Source: Eledone cirrhosa (taxonomy: Eukaryota > Mollusca > Cephalopoda > Octopoda > Eledonidae). Taken from it: a stretch of DNA of 64,000 nt. Made by a program: the position numbers and the translations under genes. Positions 10,799 through 20,864 of the stretch are shown here, piece by piece. Each line of letters starts with the position of its first letter. Positions within the stretch are counted from its first letter, which is position 1. Location of the stretch: assembly GCA_964016885.1 (NCBI GenBank), contig OZ024743.1, forward strand, positions 185,238,962 to 185,302,961. Direction: 5' to 3'. Below the pieces are notes generated by a model. The model was not told the DNA's origin. It was given only the letters and a program-made list of their open reading frames with translations, and did no database searches.

Positions 10799-10981
10799 TA
10801 ATTGTTTCTACTTTAGGCACAAAGCCAGCAATTACCCAGTTCATTACTGGTACTTTATTTTATCGACCCCGTAAGGATGAAAGCAAAATCAACCTCGGCG
10901 GGATTTGAACTCAGACCGTAGAGGGACGTAACTATGCTGGAAAGCATGGCGTCCGACCCTCTACCGATACTGCCAATCCAC
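10799..10981 (-). mobile_element. tRNA-derived SINE, near full length
   Basis: Runs from TTGTTTCTACTTTAGGCACA to CGATACTGCCAATCCAC. The GGGATTTGAACTCAGACC box B complement is present. It joins the truncated copy at 10701-10798, giving two head-to-tail SINE units. Confidence 0.9.
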
Positions 10982-11507
10982 ACTCCGATAAGGATGAGAG
11001 AAATAGAAAAGAAAGCGAGAGGAAAGAAGTGTCTATAAAAGAAAGTAAAGTCAGGTGTATATGTGGATATTTTTCCTACATTGACGTAGGTATCATTGAA
11101 CAGCTGCAAAGTAATCAAAGAATAGGTGTTGAAATGTATACCTAATTTTGTTGTTGCTAATATGTTTGTAGCAGTAATTAATGCTCTATTCCGAGCATAC
11201 GCGATTACATACAAGTAAAGATTTAGGAATAACCGAAAGGCAAAAAAATAAAAATATTAAATTGAATTTTTATTATTACACTCGGCGAGTTAGTTAATAG
11301 ATTTTAATAGAATTTTGAAGGTGAAATTCTTGTTTTTCCTATTGTCTTTTAAGTGTTTTGAACGAATATGGTCTTCAAAACCGTCATAAATTACTCGTCT
11401 ATGATTTCCCCCCACCACCAGAGAACTTCATAACACTAACTGAGACAACTATAATAAAATTTACCGAACATATGGATGTGTATGAAAATTTCATCATTTA
11501 TGTGACA

Positions 11508-13784
11508 AGTTACATCATCATCATCATCATCATCATCATCACCGTTTTACGTCCGTTCTTCCACGCTAGCATGGGTTAGACGGGTTGTCCTGTTGTGGGC
11601 AGTGTCTGGTCGGCTGACCATGCCTTGCTTATACAGGAACTGATCTGGCTTGATTTCTACAGCTGGATGCCCTTCCTAACACCAACCTCATTTACAGTGA
11701 GTGCTGGGTGCTTTTTCGTGTCACCTACACGTCCACTTTACAGTGTGGGCTGGGTGCTTTTTTGCCGTGGCACCGCCACGACCACCTTGCGGTGGGGGGT
11801 GTGGGGGCATATTGTCTATATGCTTCAGCTTGTACCCATGGGAGGTCGGGTACTCTGTATTACTGCGTGACGCCAGAAGTCACGGTCGTGTCATTGCCTT
11901 TGAGAGGTGTAATTGGGTAAGGTCGGCTTTTATCACCTCATCCCAGGTCATCTTGGGTCTCCCCACTCCGCGGTTTCCATCAACTTCTAGTGCTCTGCAC
12001 CTTTTTATGCAGCTGTCATCTTTCGTACGCATCACATGTCCATACCAGCGCAACCGCCACTCCTGCACACAGCATTTGATTCCTCTTATGCTCAGTCTCT
12101 CTCTCAATTCATTTATGCTTTGTCGTTCACGTATATTACTGTTACACATCCATCGGAGCATGCAGGCTTCGTTTCTCTCTAATCTACGTAAGTCTTCCAC
12201 CTTCAGCGCCCAGGTCTCACTACCATGCAACATTGCTGTTCGGATACACGCATCATACAGTCTGCCTTTCATTCTGAGGGAGAAGCCTTTTGCAGCTAGC
12301 AGTGGTAGTAGTTCCCTAAACTTCTTCCATCCCGTTCTTACCCTAGTTATTGTACTTTCTGAACACCCACCTCCGCTGCTAATTCGGTCACCTAGGTAGC
12401 AGAAGCTGTCTACTGTTTCTACAGAGCCCTCCCAGAGATTGGTGGTACTTGTTTCCTGTGGCTGTTTGCTGCTTGCTGTCTCAGTACAGCTGCTGCATGT
12501 GAAGCCTACATTCTTAATTAAGCTTCCTGAGATCCTGCTACATCTCTTGTGTACCCATTGTTTGCATTTGGGGCAGAGAATGGAGTTCCTACCTACACCT
12601 TTCCTACATACTGAGCAAGGCCATTTCCCTGAGGGGATCTGGGTTCTGTTTTCTCGTCTACTTACAAGGACCTTAGTCTTTGTCATGTTGACTTTGAGAC
12701 CCTTTCTTTCTAGTCCCTGCTTCCAAGTTTGGAATTTATTCTCTAGTTCTACCATAGATTCAGCTATGAGTGCGAGGTCATCAGCATACAGGAGTTCCCA
12801 TGGGCATCCGGTCTTAAACTCCTCCGTTATTGCCTGCAGGACTATGATGAACAGGAGGGGGCTAAGAACAGAGCCCTGGTGGACCCCAACCTGTACGCTA
12901 AATTCCTCGCTATACTCATTGCTAATCCTAACTTTGCTGACTGCTCCACTATACATGGCTTGTACCGCTTTCACAAGCCATTCATCTACTCCTAGTATTC
13001 TAAGAGCCCACCAGATTACAGCACGTGGAACTCTGTCAAAGGCTTTCTCAAGGTCGACAAATGCCAAGTAGAGTGGCTTACTTTTAGCTAGGTACTTTTC
13101 CTGTAATTGCCTCACAAGGAAGAGGGCATCAGTGGTGCCTCTTCCTGGTACAAACCCAAATTGCATCTCGTCTATTTTCACCCGGTCCCTAATCAACTGT
13201 GCTATAACTCTTTCTGTTACTTTCATGACCTGGTCCATCAACTTTATACCTCTATAGTTTCCTCTATCTAGTGCATCGCCTTTACCTTTGTAGCAGTTGA
13301 CAATGATGCTACTGCACCAATCTTTTGGTATGACACCTAGTATTACCTGGTTAACAATACGTGTGGTTATAGTGTGACCTACAGACCCAGATGCCTTCAG
13401 CATCTCGGCAGCTATACCCGATGGACCGGTTGCCTTCCCCATCTTCATATCTTTGATTGCCTTACTTACTACGCTGCTGCTGACTTGTACTGCTGGCCCC
13501 TCTATAGGGTCTACTTGGGGTAGGGTCTCTTCTTCTCATGCATTCTCCTCATTTAGTAATCTATCATAATGACTCTTCCATGCATCTTTCTTCTCAGCAC
13601 TTGTGAGGGCAAGCTCACCTTTATCATTCCGGATACACTTCTCTCCAATGACATCACAACTATCTGACACACTGCCTCGCAATCTTGAATACCTCCTGTT
13701 TCTGGTCCTCACGTTGCAAAACATGCTTGAATTTTCTATCCTCTGCTTCCCTCCTAGCTAAGTATTCTTGTCGCCTATCAAATT
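11508..13784 (-). mobile_element. Non-LTR retrotransposon (RTE-like LINE), 5'-truncated
   Basis: The minus-strand element ends at 11511-11540 in an (ATG)n tail preceded by a 3' UTR that holds the CTACAGCTGGATGCCC module. The 5' end stops at about 13784 inside the region upstream of RT; no endonuclease is present, so this is a typical dead-on-arrival copy. Two shorter copies of the same family lie at 39397-40708 and 49187-50418. Confidence 0.9.
11880..13724 (-). pseudogene. LINE reverse transcriptase with PHD-like finger
   Basis: One 522-codon frame (11880-13448) is preceded by a short piece (13536-13724) after a stop, so the ORF is decayed at its 5' side. RT motifs, in order: KATGPSGIAAEMLK, LAFVDLEKAFDRVPR, GVHQGSVLSPLLF and the catalytic YADDLALIAES. 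Downstream of the palm is a Cys4-His-Cys3 array: CSVC, CPKC, QWVHKRC and FTCSSC, spaced like a PHD finger. It is followed by LCYLGDRISSGGG-type and RWYGHVMR motifs, the usual C-terminal part of this LINE group. Function (target-primed reverse transcription) is known for the family; the finger's role is unknown. Confidence 0.88.
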
Positions 13785-14167
13785 ATATAATTCAAAATCA
13801 GAGGATAAAATGATTGCTATTCATGTCTAATAGTTCGCGTGGAGGTGCATTGAGATACGTGCATTTTTGCGTTTCGAAAGAGTTATTAGCATGTATATTA
13901 AAGCGCGAATTTATGAACTTGTGTTTCTGTTCTGAATTCGTTTCAACACAATGTAACATGGATTATATAAGTCCTTTAAACAGTTTCAACATCTGTAAAG
14001 AAACAACTATAACATGTTTCTAATTTAAAATAGAATGTTATTCACAGTTGCATAAATAACATTAAAAATTGTTTATAATAATAATCTAAACTGTAATAAA
14101 GTAAGAAGAGCGGGACTGCGTACGGTTTATAATTTTTTATCCCCCTTAGTAAAATAAGTTGGATTAC
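13785..14167. other. No recognised feature
   Basis: AT-rich, without a classified repeat or coding signal. Confidence 0.6.
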
Positions 14168-14181
14168 TTTGAATAAATAAT

Positions 14182-14359
14182 TGTTTCTACTTTTTGGCAC
14201 AAGGCCAGCAATTACTCAGTGCATTACTGGTACTTTATTTTATCGACCCCGTGAGGATGAAAGGCAAAGTTAACCTCGACGGGATTTGAACTCAGAATGG
14301 CAAGGACCGTAACTCTATGCGTCAAAGCATGGCGTCCGACCCTCTACCGATACTGCCAA
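14182..14359 (-). mobile_element. tRNA-derived SINE with 14-bp target duplication
   Basis: Full SINE in reverse orientation (TGTTTCTACTTTTTGGCACA ... CGATACTGCCAA). It is flanked by an exact direct repeat TTTGAATAAATAAT at 14168-14181 and 14360-14373, so both ends are well defined. Confidence 0.92.
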
Positions 14360-14739
14360 TTTGAATAAATAATGAACGAATATTACATAATTTATTCACT
14401 AAATTTCGTGGCTGTTCATTAAATATATGTTATTACTTATTTAAAAATTCACTTCTTTAAAATTTTCAAATATCAACACTTCCGGTTAGTGATCCTTTAA
14501 ATAAATATTCATATATTTCTGTCACCAATTTTCTCCTAATGCAGTTTATATATAATATCGTCTTTTTTTAATGTATCATGGATTACGTTACTGATTACAT
14601 AAGGCAGTGTAACACAGTCTTCGTTCAATTTCTGTGTATATTGTCAATTACGATTTTATTTTATGTATCATATCTACATGCATATATACTTGCGTATAAT
14701 ATCAATATACACACTACACATGCTAGCAGAAAACCACCC

Positions 14740-15850
14740 GAACAAGGCCAGCAATTACCCAGTGTATTACTGGGCAAGTGCCCTCTCCCAGTTTTTCACC
14801 TTCAATTTACAGGCGTATACTCAGAGTAGGCCCATTCACTCGGGCCACGCTTGCTCTCCCACCCATCTTTCAACAAAATGCTGGGAAGAGAACACTTCCC
14901 TCTCTACCCTGATTTTCCTTTTCAAATGAAATTTGAAAAAGTTAATCAGGGCATCACCGAAGAGGTAAGTGCTCATCTTCAGCCCTTTCAAATGCGTCCA
15001 CCATACTATCTCTTTCGCCATGGCCACCAGTCAGATAAAAACTGCCTGCTCTTCCCGGCTAAAGGAAGTCGGCGGGGAAATCCACATGATGGACTCAGCT
15101 GATCCATCCTCCACGCGACAGCAGGTGTTCGACATAAACCCACAAGTCAACAATGCTCGGACACTGGACGGGTGCATGCAGGATGGTTACGTCTCCCTGC
15201 GCGCGTCTCGGACAGGCCCGGTTGACAGCACTTCCATGCCTGTAGAGTTTATCCCAAACTGGTAAAGCTCCTCGGTAGCACTGCCAGGCCAGGGATTTCT
15301 GGAAGTTGTCCATGGGCCCCGGCCCGAAAGTTCTCCCGAAGAGATTGGCTAGTTGATTTTCGTCGACGCCCAGAGTCTCCCCAAGGACGTCGTCGCTCTT
15401 TCCCTCCACTAACCCTCTATAGAACGCCAAGGTGGAGTTTCTACCAATCGCATTGCCCGACTGGTCGAGGGCTGTAAACGCCTGAAGACATTCCAGTCTC
15501 CAAGCGCGCCCTCTCGGTCTTCGCCTGACCCTGGACTGCAACTCCATCAAGGAGACGAGCTGGGGCAACACGCGTCTAGCAATCAGTAACCACACCTGAT
15601 CACCGTCGAGGAAGAGGTGGAGATGCCGCGCATGTATGCGCATCAACAGCCACGGCATGTCTAGCCCTCCGCGTAGCGGGTGTTGACAGCAGATGGACCG
15701 CTTGACCATCGGAGCACGTCCCTTCCACAAAAAGCGAAAGAGCAAACGCTCCAGTGCAGTTAGGCGAGGCTTAAGACAAGGCACAACGGTCAGGCGGTAG
15801 TAGACGACGGACACGATGTATGCGTTCGCCACTTCTGCTCATCCTTTCAG
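14740..15850 (-). pseudogene. Tx1/L1-like LINE, post-RT C-terminal region
   Basis: A GC-richer block has a 245-codon frame (15095-15832) reading LFRFLWKGRAPMVKRSICCQ, GGLDMPWLLMRIHARHL, YRGLVEGKSDDVLGETLGVD and ACPRRAQGDVTILHAPVQC near its end. The latter looks like a decayed CCHC-type zinc knuckle (C-x2-C changed to CPRR). Further C-terminal sequence continues in another frame (AKEIVWWTHLKGLK, about 14836-15027). This resembles the region after RT in Tx1-type elements. No RT motif is present. It is unlike the RTE-type LINE at 11508-13784. Confidence 0.75.
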
Positions 15851-15884
15851 GGATAGCTTCCCCTTGGCCCATTTATAATAATTA

Positions 15885-16121
15885 TAATAATTGTTTCTAC
15901 TTTAGGCACAAGGCCAGCAATTACCCAGTGCATTACTGGTAAATAATAATAGTTTCTTATATAGACACAAGGCCAGTAATTTGGGGGGAGAGAAAAGTCG
16001 ATTAAATCGACCCCATAAAGATGAAAGGCAAAGTTAACCTCGGTGGGATTTGAACTCAGACCGTAAAGGGACGTAACTATGCTGGAAAGCATGGCATCCG
16101 ACCTTCTACTGATACTGCCAA
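15885..16121 (-). mobile_element. Two SINE pieces, adjacent
   Basis: A 5'-truncated copy (15889-15952, ending at GCATTACTGGT) is followed at once by a longer-tailed copy (TTTCTTATATAGACACAAGG to CTGATACTGCCAA). ATAATAAT-like sequence borders both sides. Confidence 0.8.
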
Positions 16122-16127
16122 ATAATA

Positions 16128-16430
16128 ATTCTCCTTCTTCTGAAACACTCCAAGCGGATACTATCAGAAGCAACCGTCTCCAACTTATCCGGCTGGATCC
16201 TCTAACGAGATCATGGATGTTATCCAACCATCTTGCTCGGGGTCTATCTCTGGGTCTCCAGTGATTCTTTTCTGAGACATTCTAACCACATGCCCATAGT
16301 ATCGGAGATGTGATCTCTCAATTCCAACCCAGCTGCGCACGTCAATCTTGTTCATGAAAATAATGAATAGGAGAGGTGACAGTACACATCCTTGGCGGAG
16401 TCCGACTACCACATTGAATGGTTATGATTT
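16128..16430 (-). pseudogene. LINE fragment, RT and C-terminal motifs
   Basis: The minus strand reads VGLRQGCVLSPLLFIIFMNK (RT motif), then LRYYGHVVRMSQKRI followed by GRP-type sequence and DNIHDL further on. The same C-terminal segment is at 41015-41330 (VRMSQKSIAGQILQQKPTNR). An internal deletion joins the RT motif to the C-terminus. Confidence 0.7.
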
Positions 16431-16529
16431 AGCGCTATTTATCCGAATGCAAATACCCAAGCCTTTGAGTCTATCTTTCGATCTAAGTTGGCTAATCTTG
16501 AGCGACTTTTAAAATATCTCGAGGTTATT

Positions 16530-17790
16530 GAGCCTCACGAAGGTTTTTTTTATATTTTGGAATTATTTGTCGATTCCTAAGTTGCTGTATTTCCTTAGAG
16601 TTAGTCCCTCTTACATATTCCCGTCGTCTCGCCAACGCTTTGACGACTTCATTGAAGTCAAGGGATTGGTCTATGCCAGGCTCTCTCCAGAGTTCCGTGA
16701 CCAGGCTCAAAATGGGATTTACGTATAAGCTAAACAAGCTATAGCTTAAGGCCCCCACTTTCTTTGGGCCCCGAAATATTTGAAAAAAACGGTGTGTACA
16801 TTTAATATTGAACGTTTTGCAGTTTTTATAACATTTTTTATAACATATAAAGGGCCCCATTATCTCAAATAGCTTAGGGCCTCATCAAATCTAAATCCGG
16901 CCCTGACCAGGCTGCTTTTCCCAAACGGTTTGGTGGTCTCGGTCTGCGTAAATGCTTGTCTCTGTTACTTCCTTGTTTTCTTTTCTCCACTCACGCTCCT
17001 TTCCAACATGGACTAGTTCCACCAGCAAGATGGATGAAACTTTACTCTGTGGAAAGAGCTGGGTTTGTCATTTCTCGTTACTGATGAGGATAGATGGAAG
17101 CAGAGAGTATGGACAATCTGCATTCGAGTAACACTTTCAATCTCTCTTTGATCAATCTGATCAGTTTTCAAGGTGCCACTTAATTTCTGCAAGCGCAAAA
17201 TTCTCAGGGGACTGGTTTGATGTCCTGCCTGTGGCCAATATTGGTGGTCTTTTCAGTCTGGACGAGCTTCGCATTTCCATTGCACACCGAGTGGGAGCCA
17301 ATGTATGTGGGAGTCTGCGATGTCGCTGTGGTAGGCCCCTCAACTCCATAGGCATCCATGGTTTGTCTTGCCGCCTGAATGCTGGTCACTTCGCCCGCTA
17401 CACCGAGCTAAACCTGAACATTAAACGGGCCCTAGCTCGGATCAATATTCCTTCAGTTCTGGAGCCGGCTGGATTATCCAGAATATTCTCTTACCCTTTG
17501 TCCTTGCATAAGAGGGTGGTGTCTCATCTGGGACATCACAGTGACTCTTTCGTTCCCTCCCACGGACGCCGCAGTAAATGTGACCGTCACTGCTTCCATT
17601 GCCGAATGGAATGAAATTCGGAAATACCGGGAATTATCAAATAACTATTGTTTGCAACCTGAGACGTTTGGTGAATCTGACAGCGAAATTCTTGTTATAG
17701 TTAGTGGTTAGCCTTACCGAGGTGTCTGATGATGCCCGTGAGAGCGTCTGGTTGTTTCAGTACCTTAACCTCACCATCACGACGCAATAA
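16530..17790 (+). pseudogene. Retroelement pol C-terminal fragment, class unresolved
   Basis: The plus strand carries KGLVYARLSPEFRDQA, then after an inserted MITE AAFPKRFGGLGLRKCLSLLP, GDWFDVLPVANIGGLFSLDE, LRISIAHRVGANVCGSLRCR, CGRPLNSIGIHGLSCRLNAG and RALARINIPSVLEPAGLSR, followed by frameshifts. The pattern (CRCG...HGLSCR...ALxxxxIPSxLEPAGL) is a recurrent tail of invertebrate reverse-transcriptase polyproteins. The catalytic RT motifs are missing. Known from general family knowledge; exact clade not assigned. Confidence 0.6.
16708..16905. mobile_element. 198-bp non-autonomous hAT MITE
   Basis: The element splits the retroelement frame above. The right end reads TAAATCCGGCCCTG, the inverse of CAGGGCCGGATTTA. 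The left end is a diverged CAAAATGGGATTTACG. It is flanked by the exact 8-bp direct repeat ACCAGGCT (16700-16707 and 16906-16913), the hAT signature. The CAGGGCCGG end is also used by the hAT at 23668-27366. Confidence 0.88.
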
Positions 17791-18107
17791 TGCCATGGCG
17801 TGTAGGCTTGCCTTAAAAATTTCCCTTGACCTTTGCGGTGTGTGGCTGATTGTCACACTTGATGGTGAATTGGTGGTTGTTTTTATTTGTTCGTTTTTTT
17901 TCTCTCGCTTTCATCATAATTTTTTTCTGCATTATATTTGTGAGGTTCCTAGCAATAATTAATTGTATTTATTATGTGTTTATATTTTCATTCTGTAAGA
18001 ATTATAAGCAATTTGTAATATTATTTATACAACTATAACATGTCGAATTGTATTGTTATTTTTACGCAACCTTACCTATGGCTATTGCAAATAACTAATA
18101 TACTAAC

Positions 18108-18250
18108 GGGGGCGAGGAATTGATCTAATGCTTTGCGATATTTGTTTCGGCTTTCTGTGCTCTGAGTTCAAATCCGGTCCTGGTCAACTTTGCCTTTCAT
18201 CCCTTCGAGATCGATAAAAAAAAAGTACCAGTTGAATATTGGTTTCAAAT
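18108..18250 (+). mobile_element. SINE, diverged
   Basis: GGGGGCGAGGAATTGATCTA head, box B (GAGTTCAAATCCGG), CTTTGCCTTTCATCC and AAAAAGTACCAGTTGAA. The 3' half is missing or unrecognisable. Confidence 0.75.
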
Positions 18251-18661
18251 CTTCTATATCTCTTTCTCGTTTTCTCCTTAACATTCTCTCTGTGCTCAAA
18301 TCAGGAGAGTTAACGGCCAATACAATGGTGAAGATGGTAACCAATATCATACTGGTGTTAATGGTTAATACAATGGTAAGGGTGGCAGCAATTGAAAAAA
18401 CCCTAGCAGTATGAAATTGCTTGTCAGGAATTGATTGATCAGTGTTGGGCTTGGCTATGTTACTGTTATCTGTCTTTTATTTATATAGCAATTCTACACT
18501 GTTTAGCTTTTAAGGTTTATTTGGATGTGTGCATTTACACACCATCAATATATAATATATATGTGATTAGTATTATATATAGAGTATATATATATATAAT
18601 AAAATAAAACAAGGATGAGTGGTTACTCCTTCATTACGTTGTATATATATATATATATACG

Positions 18662-18978
18662 ATATATTAACAAATGGAAACTATATTTATAAAACCATAT
18701 TTATTTCATTATACATATTTCAAGGACACTAAGTCAAATTATGGTGCGCTTTCATCAAATAAATATTGACATACCCTTAAAGAATGCGACCATTTCTGTT
18801 GGAAGCTCCCAGAAATGGTCGCATTCTTTAAGAGTATGTCAATATTTATTTATAAAACTGATCTATATTATATTTTATCTGATGAAAGCGCACCATAATT
18901 TGACTTAGTGTCCTTGAAATATGTATAATGAAACAAATATGGTTTTATAAATATAGTTTCCATTTGTTAATATATCGT
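18662..18978. mobile_element. Foldback MITE, family A (longest copy)
   Basis: The outer ends (CGATATATTAACAAATGG and its inverse) bracket imperfect arms meeting near 18807. Inner blocks AAGAATGCGACCATTTCTG and CAGAAATGGTCGCATTCTT are exact inverses. TTTCAAGGACACTAAGTC and its inverse match the position of TTTCAAGGGTACC in the other copies. The right arm has an extra TTTATAAAACTGATC segment (about 18850-18877), so it looks like an indel between arms. Confidence 0.85.
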
Positions 18979-19063
18979 TTTTACTCCAATAATTTGTTGG
19001 GTGTTTTATATCAGTTATAAAAATATTTGCTTGTTGTATCCCAACAATTTAAATATAACTTCT

Positions 19064-19150
19064 ACATATATATATATATATATATATTGTAGTATCAATA
19101 CTACATATATATATATATATTGTAGTATCAATACTACATATATATATAGT
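19064..19150. repeat. Tandem repeat of (TA)n plus TGTAGTATCAATACTACA
   Basis: Two and a half units of an AT run followed by the self-complementary TGTAGTATCAATACTACA. The unit could form cruciforms. It lies between simple repeats and has no coding content. Confidence 0.75.
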
Positions 19151-19557
19151 ATCAAGAACTAAACCACTTACAATGTGTTTGGATAACAACATAACAACAC
19201 GGCAAGTGTTTTAAGGTCTTTTCTGCTAAAACAGAGCTTGGCATTGCAGGGAGATGGGGTGATTGGAGGGAAGTGAGTGATTTGGAGAGGGCGCATAACA
19301 AGCTTCTCCATTTTCCCCTATCATCATGTGATTGGATAAATCAATATATAGAGAATACTCTCTTTCCCCTCTCTTTCTCTCTTTATATATATATATATAT
19401 ATATATCGTCATCATCATCATCCAGTTTTTGATTATGCAGGACACAATCCCTAAGTAGGGGGGGGTCTTGCTTGACAGCACTCCTTAGCATCCCACTCCA
19501 TGTGTTTCAATACCAGGGACAGTATAAATAGAGGAAGATACGGGGTGGGGGACAAGA

Positions 19558-19790
19558 TGAAGGTATGGGTGTTTTTGAATGGGTATGTGGGAAGGTTGGC
19601 TATTAGAGGGGTGCATGCAGAAAGTATAAAAAGACATTTTAAAAAAAATTCTTTTTCTTTCTCTTTTTCCTTTTTTTCTTTTCTTTTTATACATTCCTTC
19701 TTTCTCTCCTTTTTCATATCCTCTTTATTACTGCATACACCCCTAATAGACATTCTCCCCACATACCTATTCAAAAATATCAATCTCTAA
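19558..19790. mobile_element. Foldback element
   Basis: The left arm (GTATGGGTGTTTTTGAATGG, GGGTATGTGGGAAGGTTGGC, AGAGGGGTGCATGCAG; about 19562-19620) is inverted at about 19732-19786 (CTGCATACACCCCTAATAGA, CCCCACATACCTATTC). The loop is pyrimidine-rich (TTCTTTTTCTTTCTC). Long frames on both strands here are products of the symmetry. Confidence 0.75.
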
Positions 19791-20239
19791 GAGGTCTTCC
19801 TTTTATATTGTCTCTGTTACAGTAAATTCAGTTTGATGATCCTGTGACTACATAGGTAGAACTCCAGAGTATCAAGACTCACCACTTACCCATAATAAAG
19901 AACATTTAAACTCTAGTTCAGTATTGAATACACATTCTCACATCCATCAATATCACACATATATATATTATATATAGTATTGTGAAGCAAATGTAAAGCA
20001 ATGATGATGACAATATATAACCACACATTTCTAAGCATTCATTAAAATCTTCCATCATAATTTTATGTTTTGTTCCACACACCAACTTAATAATGACAAG
20101 GTTAGTTATTTTACTAAATCTCTCCCATATTCTCAATTAATTTGAAAATTAATAAATAGTGTATTTCATTAAAAATGGTAATGAAATGGATATGTGTGTG
20201 TTTGTATTTTAGATACGTGCAATATAGCGTGAATCAATC

Positions 20240-20600
20240 TCAAGTGCAAGCATACAGATATACACACAAACTCCCTGCTGCTCTCTTCATCACTCCTGTC
20301 TTGTTCCCATAAATCATGCCACTTTTCATACATCCAACAACACTCCCTACTTCATTAGCACACCAGACAGTTCTCAGAACTTCTTCCATACACATCTTTT
20401 TCTAGATACTCTCACAGAATCTGATCCATCTTCTCTGTTGAACATGTCTCCAAGGTAACAAAATGATTCCGCACCTGCCATCTTGACACAATTTCAAAGA
20501 TCCAACACCCTCCCTGTCTGTAGCTCCCTCCATACACACTTTATGCATAAATGTAGCTGCTATATTATGTAATAATCCCTTCACACTACCATATTTTTTA
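20240..20600 (-). pseudogene. Possible LINE coding relic
   Basis: The minus strand reads MEGATDREGVGSLKLCQDG and then, after a stop, KKMCMEEVLRTVWCANEVGS. It is slightly GC-richer than its surroundings. The fragment has the look of a decayed retroelement frame, but no diagnostic motif is present. Confidence 0.3.
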
Positions 20601-20864
20601 GGTACTCATCCAGTGCATATGATACTAATGGACTTCACCCTGACACAAGGGCGGATTGGGACTTAAAATCGGCCCTGGCAAATCCGAAGCAACCGGCCCT
20701 ATAAACAAAATTAAATAAATGTTTTTTTTTAAAAAGAATGTTTTTTAAAAGAAAACAATTTACACAAAGCAGTTAAAAAGTCAAGATTTTCTTAAGTAGG
20801 TCACTGTTTTCAGTGACTTTGTTAATAACATCCTGGCAGTCCACCTCACTAAGCACATCTTTTT

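Noticed and set aside
12439..13071. 210-codon plus-strand frame
   Set aside because: Antisense shadow of the LINE reverse transcriptase at 11880-13448.
19451..19790. Lys/Glu-rich and Phe/Ser-rich frames on opposite strands
   Set aside because: They arise from a pyrimidine-rich loop between inverted repeat arms.
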